A stretch of 64,000 nt of DNA from a virus: IMG/VR virus record IMGVR_UViG_3300023179_000013, positions 1 through 64,000 of that record. The stretch is one strand, 5' to 3'. The translations under genes and the position numbers were made by a program. Each line of letters opens with the position of its first letter. The first letter of the stretch is position 1. Positions 31,004-38,888 of the stretch are shown here, piece after piece. The notes under the pieces are model-generated. The model did not search any database, was not told the origin of the DNA, and worked only from the letters and a program-made list of their open reading frames with translations.

Positions 31004-31424
31004 ATGGAAGTATTGGGATACTATAAATCCCGAAGACAATTTAGGTTTTGTTTATAAAATTACAAACCTAACAAACGGCAGATATTACGTTGGTAAAAAA
31101 GTGTTTTGGAATAATAAGAAACACAAATTAACCAAAAAACAATTAGCCGAACAATCTGGCCCTGGCCGTAAACCAACCCATGAAGTTATCCGCACTGAAA
31201 GCGATTGGAAAACATATTGGGGCTCAAACAAACAACTTCTCACTGATGTTAAGGAATTAGGCGAAGATCATTTTGAATGTTTAATTTTAAAAGTTTGTAA
31301 AACTAAAAAACAACTCACATACTGGGAAATGCACTACCAGTGTAAATTTGAATGTTTAACTTCACCTACAATATCTTACAACGATAATATATTAGGTAAG
31401 TTCTTTACTAAAGATTTGTTTTAG
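30993..31424 (+). CDS. GIY-YIG endonuclease
   Basis: A 143-residue protein with a GIY-YIG core. FVYKITNLTNGRYYVGKK lies at residues 19-36, then a long basic insert (KHKLTKKQLAEQSGPGRKP), a TYWGSNK segment and an E-containing helix (LTYWEMHYQCKF). This is the order of Seg-type phage homing or repair nucleases. It overlaps the end of the upstream tail gene by eleven bases, as a mobile gene could. It lies directly before the replication pair. Confidence 0.8.
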   Translation: MTHKWKYWDTINPEDNLGFVYKITNLTNGRYYVGKKVFWNNKKHKLTKKQLAEQSGPGRKPTHEVIRTESDWKTYWGSNKQLLTDVKELGEDHFECLILKVCKTKKQLTYWEMHYQCKFECLTSPTISYNDNILGKFFTKDLF

Positions 31425-31446
31425 TCAAAACATCTTTGTACATTCG
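31424..31446 (+). promoter_or_regulatory. Early-type promoter in the late half
   Basis: GTCAAAA (31424-31430), eight-base spacer, TACATTCG (31439-31446), five bases before the AGGTT-ATG start at 31452. It leads into primase and nuclease genes, so replication genes carry the early class even inside the late region. Confidence 0.55.
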
Positions 31447-31451
31447 AGGTT

Positions 31452-32393
31452 ATGGAAAATGCTGCTCTACTAGTTTTATTGGAATCTGTACTGGGTGCTG
31501 GTCACAAGACTAGCCGCGGCAACCATGCTTTTAAATGTCCTTTTTGTCAACACCATAAAAATAAACTCGAAATCAACGTCGTAACAAACGAAAAAAGCGA
31601 GAATCCTTGGCATTGTTGGGTATGTGAGGCAAAAGGAAAAACCATTAGATCTCTTTTTAAAAGCATTAAAGTTCCCGCTAATAAAGTAGCGGAACTAAAC
31701 ATGATCGTTGTTCCTGGTAAAAAGGAATTCAAACAACATCTCGATGTAATATCATTACCTAAAGAATTTATTTCATTAATTAATATTGATAAATTAGATA
31801 AAGTAACATCACTTGAGGCACGTCGTGCTCTTCGTTTTCTTAAAAAACGAGGTATAACACAAGAAGATATTGTCAAATATAATATTGGATTTTGTTATGA
31901 TGGGCCTTACAAAAATCGAGTTATAATTCCATCATACGATGAAACTGGTTCTATAAATTATTTTATAGCTAGAGCATTTATTGATGAAATGACAAAATAT
32001 AAAAACCCTCCGACTGATGCTAAATCAGCTATTGGTTTGGAGTTATTTATAAATTGGAATGCACCAATCATCCTTATTGAAGGAATGTTTGATGCATTGA
32101 CCGTTAAACGAAACGTAATTCCCCTGTTTGGGAAAATTATTCACGAGAAGTTACTAGCAAAACTAGTACGCTCAACAGTTAATAGGATTTACATTGCACT
32201 TGATCCTGATGCTATTAAAAATGCTTTAAAACATGCTGAGATGTTAATGTCGTATGGTAAAGAAGTATATTTAGTAGAATTAGATGGTAAAGACGCTAAT
32301 GAAATAGGGTTTGAGAGGTTTTTAAACACGATTGAACAATCGCAACCTCTTACATTCCAATCCCTATTGACTAAAAAACTACAATTAATATGA
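31452..32393 (+). CDS. DNA primase (CHC2 zinc finger plus Toprim)
   Basis: A 313-residue protein with the two-part primase order. The zinc finger has CPFC at residues 29-32 and a C-x2-C pair HCWVC at 54-58. The Toprim part has LIEGMFDALT with Glu210, and ALDPDA with Asp252 and Asp254. It makes RNA primers for lagging-strand synthesis and would act with a replicative helicase not present in this window. Length is close to T4 gp61. It has an early-type promoter and overlaps the following nuclease gene by four bases. Confidence 0.85.
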   Translation: MENAALLVLLESVLGAGHKTSRGNHAFKCPFCQHHKNKLEINVVTNEKSENPWHCWVCEAKGKTIRSLFKSIKVPANKVAELNMIVVPGKKEFKQHLDVISLPKEFISLINIDKLDKVTSLEARRALRFLKKRGITQEDIVKYNIGFCYDGPYKNRVIIPSYDETGSINYFIARAFIDEMTKYKNPPTDAKSAIGLELFINWNAPIILIEGMFDALTVKRNVIPLFGKIIHEKLLAKLVRSTVNRIYIALDPDAIKNALKHAEMLMSYGKEVYLVELDGKDANEIGFERFLNTIEQSQPLTFQSLLTKKLQLI

Positions 32394-33178
32394 TTGACAA
32401 AAATGCAAACGTAATCAAAGATCCAAAAATTAAAAGGATTGTTGAATACACAGAAGACAATAAACAAATCAATGTATTAGACTCTCGTTTTTATAGGAGA
32501 AATGGCAAATACTACCCCTCAGTAACTTCTATCTTAAATTATTTCCCTAAAAATCAATTCTTCCATTCCTGGCTTAAAGATGTAGGACACAACAGCGATA
32601 TCATTGCTCAAAAAGCAGCTGGTGAAGGTACTCAAGTACACAATGCTGTAGAAGCATTTTTAAATGGAGAAGAAATTACATGGATTGATGAATACGGAAA
32701 TGCCAAATATAATTTAGATGTTTGGAGAATGATTTTACGCTTTGCTGAATTTTGGAACACTCATAAACCAGAATTAATAGCAACCGAATATCATTTATTT
32801 TCAGATGAACATGAATTTGCAGGTACTGCAGACTTTATTGTTCGATTTCAAGGCAGTTTGTGGTTAATGGATCTTAAAACATCCAACTCATTACACACCA
32901 GTTATGATTTGCAATTAGCAGCCTATGCGACGGCATGGAACGAAACGCATAACGAAAAAATTACACACACTGGTATATTGTGGGTTAAAGCAAATACCCG
33001 CGGTGAAGGTAAAAAGGATAAAATCCAAGGTAAAGGTTGGGAATTAAGAACAATTAGCGATATTGAAACCAACTTTAAGATGTTTAAAAATATCCAAGAA
33101 ATTTATAAATTAGAAAATCCTGACCATAAACCATTTACCGAGCTATTACCAACATCGATTAAGATAGAAAAAGAGTAA
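32390..33178 (+). CDS. PD-(D/E)xK nuclease, RecB/Cas4-like
   Basis: A 262-residue protein with RecB-family motifs in order. His84 stands in GTQVH, Glu133 in ATEYHLF, Asp148 in GTADF, Asp161-x-Lys163 in LMDLKTS, and Gln175 and Tyr179 in YDLQLAAYA. These form a metal-dependent single-strand or exonuclease site. It is coupled to the primase, so a role in replication, repair or host DNA degradation fits. There is no Fe-S cysteine cluster. The late promoter at 33178 starts within its last codons. Confidence 0.85.
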   Translation: MIDKNANVIKDPKIKRIVEYTEDNKQINVLDSRFYRRNGKYYPSVTSILNYFPKNQFFHSWLKDVGHNSDIIAQKAAGEGTQVHNAVEAFLNGEEITWIDEYGNAKYNLDVWRMILRFAEFWNTHKPELIATEYHLFSDEHEFAGTADFIVRFQGSLWLMDLKTSNSLHTSYDLQLAAYATAWNETHNEKITHTGILWVKANTRGEGKKDKIQGKGWELRTISDIETNFKMFKNIQEIYKLENPDHKPFTELLPTSIKIEKE

Positions 33179-33190
33179 TATTTATAGGTA
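33178..33190 (+). promoter_or_regulatory. Late promoter motif, exact copy
   Basis: ATATTTATAGGTA, fourteen bases before the ATG at 33205. It overlaps the stop of the nuclease gene and opens the block of leader-peptide proteins. Confidence 0.65.
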
Positions 33191-33204
33191 GTCATTTTCT
33201 ACTT

Positions 33205-33960
33205 ATGATAAAATTAATTGATTTACTGCTCGAAGCAGCAACCCAACCCAAAGCCATATTTTTAGCTGGTCCTGCTGGGTCTGGTAAATCTTATATATCT
33301 AAGCAATTAATCCCATCAGGATTAACTGTAATTAATGTAGACGATACTTACGAAGAATTATTAAAAGCAGCTGGTTTAGGTACAAAAATTGCTGACTTTA
33401 GTCAAGACCAATTATCGCAAGCAGCTAAATTAATGGGTCAAGCTCAAAAAGCTACTAAAGAAAAATATGCACAATTATCTGCTGCTAAAAATAATATTGT
33501 AATAGATGGTACTGGTGCTGCTCCTAAGCCACTATTAAAGAAAAAAGCAGAATTAGAAGCATTGGGATATGACACAATGATGATTATGATTTGGGTTTCG
33601 CCTTATACATCATTAGAGCGCAATGCACAACGTGATCGTGCTTTACCTCCTGCTATTGTACTTCGTACGTGGCGTGATGTAAATAAAAATATTGAAACAT
33701 ATAGATCAGCTTTTGATAAAGATTTTATATTAGTCGATAATGATCCTGAAGCTAGATTTGAATATAACCCTGAATATGTTAAACAACAATTTTTCAAAAC
33801 AGTAAAGGGTAGTGGTAAGAAATACTCACCAGAGGAATTAGTTAAAAAGAAAGAAGAAATAGATGCTATGAATCAAGAAATAGCTAGTTTACTTACTAAT
33901 GTTCCTGACTTTATGACTATTGAAGATGCAAAATCTAAAATAAATAATTTTTTAAAATGA
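33205..33960 (+). CDS. Zeta-toxin-like P-loop kinase with capsid-targeting-like leader
   Basis: A 251-residue protein. Residues 1-11 read MIKLIDLLLEA, with a possible prohead protease site after LLE (residue 10). Walker A GPAGSGKS is at 22-29, followed by a VINVDDTYE loop and the NNIVIDGTGA motif. This is the order of zeta-toxin/AAA_33 kinases, which phosphorylate small molecules such as UDP-sugars or RNA ends. A DRALPP loop may form the lid. The C-terminus is helical and charged. It opens a late operon. If the leader works as in T4, the kinase is delivered into the host; that is inference. Confidence 0.75.
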   Translation: MIKLIDLLLEAATQPKAIFLAGPAGSGKSYISKQLIPSGLTVINVDDTYEELLKAAGLGTKIADFSQDQLSQAAKLMGQAQKATKEKYAQLSAAKNNIVIDGTGAAPKPLLKKKAELEALGYDTMMIMIWVSPYTSLERNAQRDRALPPAIVLRTWRDVNKNIETYRSAFDKDFILVDNDPEARFEYNPEYVKQQFFKTVKGSGKKYSPEELVKKKEEIDAMNQEIASLLTNVPDFMTIEDAKSKINNFLK

Positions 33961-34649
33961 TTAGGTTAGTAGACATATTGAAAGAAGCTTATGTTGATAA
34001 ACAAGGAAATCTTATAAGTAATGCTGAATTTGTGGTTAAACAAAATGGATATTTTGATTTAATATTGGTAGATAAAGAAAAAATAAATATTAATAATTAT
34101 ATTAATTTTCAATCAAACCAAAGTGAATGGAATAATCAAAAAGTTGCAAATAGTATTTTTAATCAAATAATAGAATTATATAAAGGAACAGCACTTGAAA
34201 AATATAATAATATAGTTGGATTCACTCCCACAAAGAAAATAAATAGAGACAGTAATGTGTTTGATACTCCTTCATTAAGTTTATACTTTATGGAAGGTAT
34301 TGATAAAGTTGAAAATGGTGAATGGAAAGGATGGTTATTATCTCCACTATATATTGAAACTCCTATTGATAAAGAAGAATATTCTTTAAAAGGTAGAACA
34401 TTTCCTAGTATTCCTGGTTTTACTAATGAACCTGTTACTATAGGTTCTGGTGAAAAAGCAAAAACCACTACTAATCAAGAAGACATTAAAAATAAATTAA
34501 TGTATCTGAATATAATATATATACCTTTTATTCACATACCAAAATACAAAAAATCTTCCCCTAATATTGAAATTGAAACAAAATCAGATATTATTGATAT
34601 GTTTAATGAAGTAGGATTAGAGGCTCTTTCTTATAATAAATCAAAATAA
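33957..34649 (+). CDS. Leader-peptide protein of unknown function
   Basis: A 230-residue protein beginning MIRLVDILKEA, the same leader form as its neighbours, with a possible cut after KE (residue 10). The rest is mixed alpha/beta, rich in Asn, Lys and Ile, with no recognised motif. It starts in an ATGA overlap with the kinase gene, so both are made together. Cargo status is inferred from the leader alone. Confidence 0.6.
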   Translation: MIRLVDILKEAYVDKQGNLISNAEFVVKQNGYFDLILVDKEKININNYINFQSNQSEWNNQKVANSIFNQIIELYKGTALEKYNNIVGFTPTKKINRDSNVFDTPSLSLYFMEGIDKVENGEWKGWLLSPLYIETPIDKEEYSLKGRTFPSIPGFTNEPVTIGSGEKAKTTTNQEDIKNKLMYLNIIYIPFIHIPKYKKSSPNIEIETKSDIIDMFNEVGLEALSYNKSK

Positions 34650-34662
34650 ATAACTTTTTACA

Positions 34663-36066
34663 ATGAACTTAGGAGAATATTTAGCACAACAATTACTTGA
34701 AGCAGGAGAAGATAAACAAACTATTGCTTTATTCCCAGGCGCTTTCAAACCACCTCATAAAGGTCACTTTGATGTAGTTGAAAAATTATTAAAAGCAGCT
34801 GATCAAGTAGTAGTACTTGTATCACCTAAAATACGTGATGGAGTTTCTGCTGATGAATCTGTTGCTGTATGGAATTTATATAAGACCAAATTTAATGGTC
34901 CTGTCGAAATTAGAGTTGCTGCTGAATCTCCTGTTGGTGAAACATATGATGTTGTTAAAAACAACCCCGATACTGACTTTATTGTAGCGTTTGGAAAAGG
35001 TGAAATGGATCGTTATAAAAGCATGGAAAAACATCCTAATGCTAAAGTATTTGATGCTGGTGCTGTTGAAGGTGCTAATGCTACTAATTTAAGAATGGCT
35101 TTAGTTTCTAAAAATGAAGAAGAAATAGCAAAATATCTTCCTGATGGTATTAGTGTAACTGAATTTTTAACTGCAATTCAACAACCAATAGAATCAGAAC
35201 CAGAACCTGTTGCTGAGCCGGCTCCTACTACTCCTGAACAACCAGTACAAGAATCATCTCCTAATCAAGACGAAAATGATGATTACTACGATTATGTTCA
35301 AGCAAATCGTGATAAAGTAGAAAGAGTAGCTCAAGTATTTAATTATCCTATTGAGGATATGATACTTGCTTTCAACGGAGGTACACCAATGATAATGTCT
35401 GATGATATGTGGAGTGCTTTGGAAAATAGTGAATCACATAAAATTAAAGATTTAGAAAGTGCTATTTCGCATGCTTTAAAATTAGGTATCAATCCTAGAC
35501 CATATATTGATCAAATCAAGAAGAAAAAAGAAATGCCTTTACCTCTCGTACTACAATATGGTCCTAACCAATATTATTTAGTAGGAGGTGAAGTAGTATT
35601 ATCTATACTCAAAGCACTGGGTGCTATTCCTAATGTATTAGTAGGTAATATTACACCTAAAAGAGCAACATTATCCGAACCAATATTTGAAGTTTTAGAT
35701 ACTAAAAACGACAAACATAAACAAATATTAAAAAAGTTTATAGCATTTGCTATTAAAGAATTAGATATTCAAAAACCACCAAGTGGTCTTACATTATCTA
35801 AAGACAATACTAAAGCTAGATCTCGTCATACATTTGGTACTTTTAGTCCTGATAATGATAAAATTTGGCTCTATGTTAGTAATAGAAATATAGCTGATTC
35901 TTTACGTACATTAGCTCATGAGTTAGTACATCGTAAACAAGCTGAAGATAATAGATTAGATCTTACTAGCGGAGAAACAGGAAGTGAAATTGAAAATGAA
36001 GCAAATGCTCAAGCAGGAATATTATTAAGAAAATTCGGCAAACAAAACGAAGAAATATATCAATAA
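34663..36066 (+). CDS. Nucleotidyltransferase fused to a zinc metallopeptidase, with leader
   Basis: A 467-residue fusion. The leader MNLGEYLAQQLLE is followed by an (N/C)MP-transferase domain: FPGAFKPPHKGH (HxGH, residues 32-35) and the second motif GANATNLRMAL near residue 145. This domain joins a nucleotide to a phosphorylated small molecule. A Pro/Glu-rich linker lies at about 177-203. The last 100 residues carry HELVH (419-423), a gluzincin-type zinc motif, with an acidic helix SEIENEANAQA as a possible third ligand. The pairing of a nucleotidyltransferase and a protease suggests an effector acting on the host. The fusion and domains are seen; the target is unknown. Confidence 0.75.
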   Translation: MNLGEYLAQQLLEAGEDKQTIALFPGAFKPPHKGHFDVVEKLLKAADQVVVLVSPKIRDGVSADESVAVWNLYKTKFNGPVEIRVAAESPVGETYDVVKNNPDTDFIVAFGKGEMDRYKSMEKHPNAKVFDAGAVEGANATNLRMALVSKNEEEIAKYLPDGISVTEFLTAIQQPIESEPEPVAEPAPTTPEQPVQESSPNQDENDDYYDYVQANRDKVERVAQVFNYPIEDMILAFNGGTPMIMSDDMWSALENSESHKIKDLESAISHALKLGINPRPYIDQIKKKKEMPLPLVLQYGPNQYYLVGGEVVLSILKALGAIPNVLVGNITPKRATLSEPIFEVLDTKNDKHKQILKKFIAFAIKELDIQKPPSGLTLSKDNTKARSRHTFGTFSPDNDKIWLYVSNRNIADSLRTLAHELVHRKQAEDNRLDLTSGETGSEIENEANAQAGILLRKFGKQNEEIYQ

Positions 36067-36069
36067 GTT

Positions 36070-36537
36070 ATGTATACTATTTTTTGTGACATGGACGGTG
36101 TCCTTGTTGACTTTGACAAAGGTTATTATGATTTAACAGGTAATCATACATCTCAATTTCCTCATGGAGATAGTGATTTTTGGAAACCACTTGAAGAAGA
36201 AGGAGCACTTTTTTGGGCTACTTTACCCTGGATGCCTGATGGACAAGATTTATGGCGTTTTATTAAACGTTATAAACCTTATATTTTATCTGCCCCATCT
36301 CAAGACCCTGCCTCTAGAATAGGAAAAGAAGCATGGTGTAAAATGCATATCAATAATCAATATAGAAAGCTATATTTTAAACCAGCTAAATTTAAATCAG
36401 ATTTTGCTGGTCAAAATAAAATTCTTATTGATGATAGGGAAGATACAATTGCGAGCTGGAACGCTAAAGGTGGAATAGGAATCCACCATACATCAGCTGC
36501 TAATACAATTAAAGAATTGAAAAAACTAGGTTTATGA
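36070..36537 (+). CDS. HAD-superfamily 5'-nucleotidase-like phosphatase
   Basis: A 155-residue protein with the HAD motif DMDGVLVDFD at residues 7-16 and a second acidic motif ILIDDRED near 117-124. This matches the small deoxyribonucleotidase group that removes phosphate from nucleoside monophosphates. It lacks the leader peptide of its neighbours. It overlaps the next gene by four bases. A role in tuning nucleotide pools during infection is the usual explanation. Confidence 0.8.
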   Translation: MYTIFCDMDGVLVDFDKGYYDLTGNHTSQFPHGDSDFWKPLEEEGALFWATLPWMPDGQDLWRFIKRYKPYILSAPSQDPASRIGKEAWCKMHINNQYRKLYFKPAKFKSDFAGQNKILIDDREDTIASWNAKGGIGIHHTSAANTIKELKKLGL

Positions 36538-37118
36538 GTGATAACATGCTAAAAAAAGAATTTAATACGCGTGATGTACAACGCATGCGTAATATTATTA
36601 CTAAAGATTATAGTGCAAAAACAGGTGTACAAGTAGGATATTCTAAAGGATACGTTGAACGTAAAGAGGGAGACGTGTGGGAGGAAAATAAAAAAACTTG
36701 GACTATTAAGAATGGTATCAAAATGACTATTACTAAACTTGATAAAGTAAAACAAGCCTTACAGATGCCTTTAATATGCCCTATCTGCCATCAACCAATG
36801 AATAAAGGTAGATTAGATAAAATAATGTATTCTATCCATAAACAATGTTCTGATTGTGTAATTAAACATGAAACTGAATTAAAACGTTTAGGTAAATTTG
36901 AAGAATACCAACAAAACATCAACAAACAAAGTATAGTTTATCATATCAAGGAGATGGAAAATGTATTACTTGAATTAGTTATGGAACAATCCGATGAATC
37001 ATTTGTAACTGAAGCAGGAGATATTGAAACTTGGAAAGGAAAAGGTTTTGATAAACAAAAAGTGGTCGAGGATATACAAGAATACATCAAAAAGCTTAAA
37101 GATGTGGTGAATTCCTAA
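36534..37118 (+). CDS. Zinc-ribbon-like hypothetical protein
   Basis: A 194-residue protein with two cysteine pairs, CPIC at residues 82-85 and CSDC at 105-108, spaced to bind one zinc. The N-terminal 78 residues are basic and beta-like, and the C-terminal 80 are helical. It overlaps the nucleotidase gene (ATGA). A DNA- or RNA-binding role is plausible. A late promoter begins at its stop codon. Confidence 0.65.
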   Translation: MSDNMLKKEFNTRDVQRMRNIITKDYSAKTGVQVGYSKGYVERKEGDVWEENKKTWTIKNGIKMTITKLDKVKQALQMPLICPICHQPMNKGRLDKIMYSIHKQCSDCVIKHETELKRLGKFEEYQQNINKQSIVYHIKEMENVLLELVMEQSDESFVTEAGDIETWKGKGFDKQKVVEDIQEYIKKLKDVVNS

Positions 37119-37130
37119 TATTTATTGGTA
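37118..37130 (+). promoter_or_regulatory. Late promoter motif, exact copy
   Basis: ATATTTATTGGTA, overlapping the stop region of the upstream gene and 27 bases before the ATG at 37158. Confidence 0.65.
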
Positions 37131-37157
37131 ATGAACATTTTAATCTTTTAACTAATA

Positions 37158-37439
37158 ATGGATAGCATTTACACAGTACTAATCACAGCAATTACAGTTT
37201 TAGGAGGTTCTACAGCTTTTAGATTTTACGAAAAACGTGCATTGCATAGAGAACGCGATGAAGATTTTATCCGTCACGATTGTAAAGATCGTATTTCTAA
37301 ATTAGAAGCATTATTAGAAGAATCAGCCAAAGAAAAAGACGAAATGCGTAGTTTAATTTTAAAGCTTACATCAGAAGTAGCTGAATTACGTGTTAAAGTT
37401 GAGTATTTAACTACTGAAAATAAAAAATTATCTAAGTGA
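37158..37439 (+). CDS. Single-pass membrane coiled-coil protein
   Basis: A 93-residue protein with an N-terminal hydrophobic helix (residues 3-21), a short basic loop and a long coiled coil with heptad Leu/Val spacing (residues 44-92). This is the shape of an inner-membrane spanin subunit or a small membrane anchor. The partner for a spanin pair is not adjacent. It overlaps the next gene by four bases. Confidence 0.6.
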   Translation: MDSIYTVLITAITVLGGSTAFRFYEKRALHRERDEDFIRHDCKDRISKLEALLEESAKEKDEMRSLILKLTSEVAELRVKVEYLTTENKKLSK

Positions 37440-37666
37440 TAAAGCTCACCGAACTACTTATAAACGAAGGACCAGCAGAATACCCAGCTAACCACCAACC
37501 AGGAATGCGCGTAACTAAAGGTGGTTCAATGTGTGCTAATTGTGAATATTGGATTGCTGAAGGTAACAAATGTAATAATGAATATTGGTTAACTTGGCAT
37601 GATGGGAATGAAAATATTCCTTATCCTGCTGATGAATATTGTTGTAATTGGTGGCATAAAAAATAA
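37436..37666 (+). CDS. Cys-rich leader-peptide protein (GTG start)
   Basis: A 76-residue protein. It is read from a GTG at 37436 that overlaps the upstream stop as GTGA. The leader MIKLTELLINEGPAE has a site after INE (residue 11). The body has five cysteines (33, 36, 46, 69, 70), with CANC and a C-terminal CC next to tryptophans. It could hold a rubredoxin- or HiPIP-like iron centre or zinc. Similar small Cys/Trp-rich proteins occur in the virion gene regions of T4-like phages. The function is not established. Confidence 0.6.
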   Translation: MIKLTELLINEGPAEYPANHQPGMRVTKGGSMCANCEYWIAEGNKCNNEYWLTWHDGNENIPYPADEYCCNWWHKK

Positions 37667-37672
37667 ATAACT

Positions 37673-38092
37673 ATGAAATTATCAGAATTAAGACATTTAG
37701 TTAAAGAAACCCTTAAAGAGGCATTCTTTATTGGTGAAGATGATATTGAGGAATATGATGTAAAAAATGCACAAGATATAAAAGAATTTGTTGAATTCAT
37801 GCGTGAATATCAACAACAGTTAAATGAAGCTGATTGTGATTGTTTACTTGAAGCTAAATATCAAGGTCGCACTGTACCTTTAGGTAAACCAATGCGCGGT
37901 GATAGTAAGAAATTCAAGGTGTATGTTAAAAACCCTAAAACAGGTAAAGTTGTAAAAGTTAACTTTGGTGCTAAGGGAATGAATATAAAGAAAAACAATC
38001 CTATTAGACGCCGAGCCTTTAGAGCAAGACACAATTGCGCAAACCCAGGACCCCGTACTAAAGCTAGATACTGGTCTTGTAGAAAATGGTAA
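37673..38092 (+). CDS. Leader-peptide protein with C-terminal WSCRKW module
   Basis: A 139-residue protein. The leader MKLSELRHLVKETLKEA has a possible site after LKE (residue 16), followed by an acidic part containing AFFIGEDD. The last 80 residues are basic and resemble a widespread phage domain that ends in a WSCRKW motif, with YVKNPKTGKVVKVNFG and RARHNCANPG as key parts. I believe this is a DUF5872-type module, but cannot check it. It has no known activity. Confidence 0.6.
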   Translation: MKLSELRHLVKETLKEAFFIGEDDIEEYDVKNAQDIKEFVEFMREYQQQLNEADCDCLLEAKYQGRTVPLGKPMRGDSKKFKVYVKNPKTGKVVKVNFGAKGMNIKKNNPIRRRAFRARHNCANPGPRTKARYWSCRKW

Positions 38093-38093
38093 T

Positions 38094-38888
38094 ATGATTA
38101 AATTAACTGACTTATTAATTGAGATGCTGTTAGAAGATCGCTGCAAGCGCATCGCTGACCGCCGTTACTCAAAACCATCTGCCTATAAATCAGGTGCTAT
38201 TGTTCGTTGCCGTAAAGGTAATATTTGGAAAGGTATTAAATCTGAAGCATTTTTCATTGGTGAAGATGATCCTGAAACCCCACAACCAGGAGAATCTAGT
38301 GGAGCAGCAGCCAAATTTAAACCAGGAACAGAACCAAAAAAAATAGAATTTTTAACACTATCTGAAATAATTCAAAAAATACCTAGTATTCCTTATTACA
38401 AGGAAGTATTAGATGACATAAAGAAGGGAGATGAAAGTTGGGGAGTAACTAAAAAAGTTAAAGAATATGCGGAATATATGATGAAAAATCCTTCATCATT
38501 AAAAAATTTACCTCCAATTATAGTAATTGATGGAAAAATACAAGATGGAGCCCATAGAATTTCAGCTATATATTTATTACAAAATTTATTAGATCCAGAA
38601 AACAATTTTTGGAAGACTTTAAAACTTAAAGTTGAATTTTGGAATAAAGAAAATTTAAACGAAAAACAAAAAGAAACCCTTCGCACTTGGTTTAAACGCA
38701 AAGGTGCTCCTGGTAAAACAGGTGGATGGGTTGATTGTAATACATGCCGCGAAGTAGATGGTAAAACCAAATGCAAACCTTGCGGCAGACAAAAAGGTGA
38801 AAAGCGAGCAAAATATCCATCTTGTCGTCCAACACCATCACAATGTAAACAACCAGGTAAAGGTACTAAATGGGGTAAAACAAAATGA
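38094..38888 (+). CDS. ParB-like protein with Cys-rich tail and leader peptide
   Basis: A 264-residue protein. Leader MIKLTDLLIEM (site after LIE, residue 10) is followed by a small Cys/Arg module and then AFFIGEDD, as in the neighbouring gene. In the centre, PPIIVIDGKIQDGAHRISAI is the ParB/Srx-type nuclease-like motif with a GxHRI core. The last 80 residues carry a Cys-rich module (WVDCNTCR, CKPCGRQKGEKRAKYPSCRP) also common in T4-like phages. A DNA nicking or NTP-binding role is inferred. It overlaps the next gene by four bases. Confidence 0.65.
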   Translation: MIKLTDLLIEMLLEDRCKRIADRRYSKPSAYKSGAIVRCRKGNIWKGIKSEAFFIGEDDPETPQPGESSGAAAKFKPGTEPKKIEFLTLSEIIQKIPSIPYYKEVLDDIKKGDESWGVTKKVKEYAEYMMKNPSSLKNLPPIIVIDGKIQDGAHRISAIYLLQNLLDPENNFWKTLKLKVEFWNKENLNEKQKETLRTWFKRKGAPGKTGGWVDCNTCREVDGKTKCKPCGRQKGEKRAKYPSCRPTPSQCKQPGKGTKWGKTK

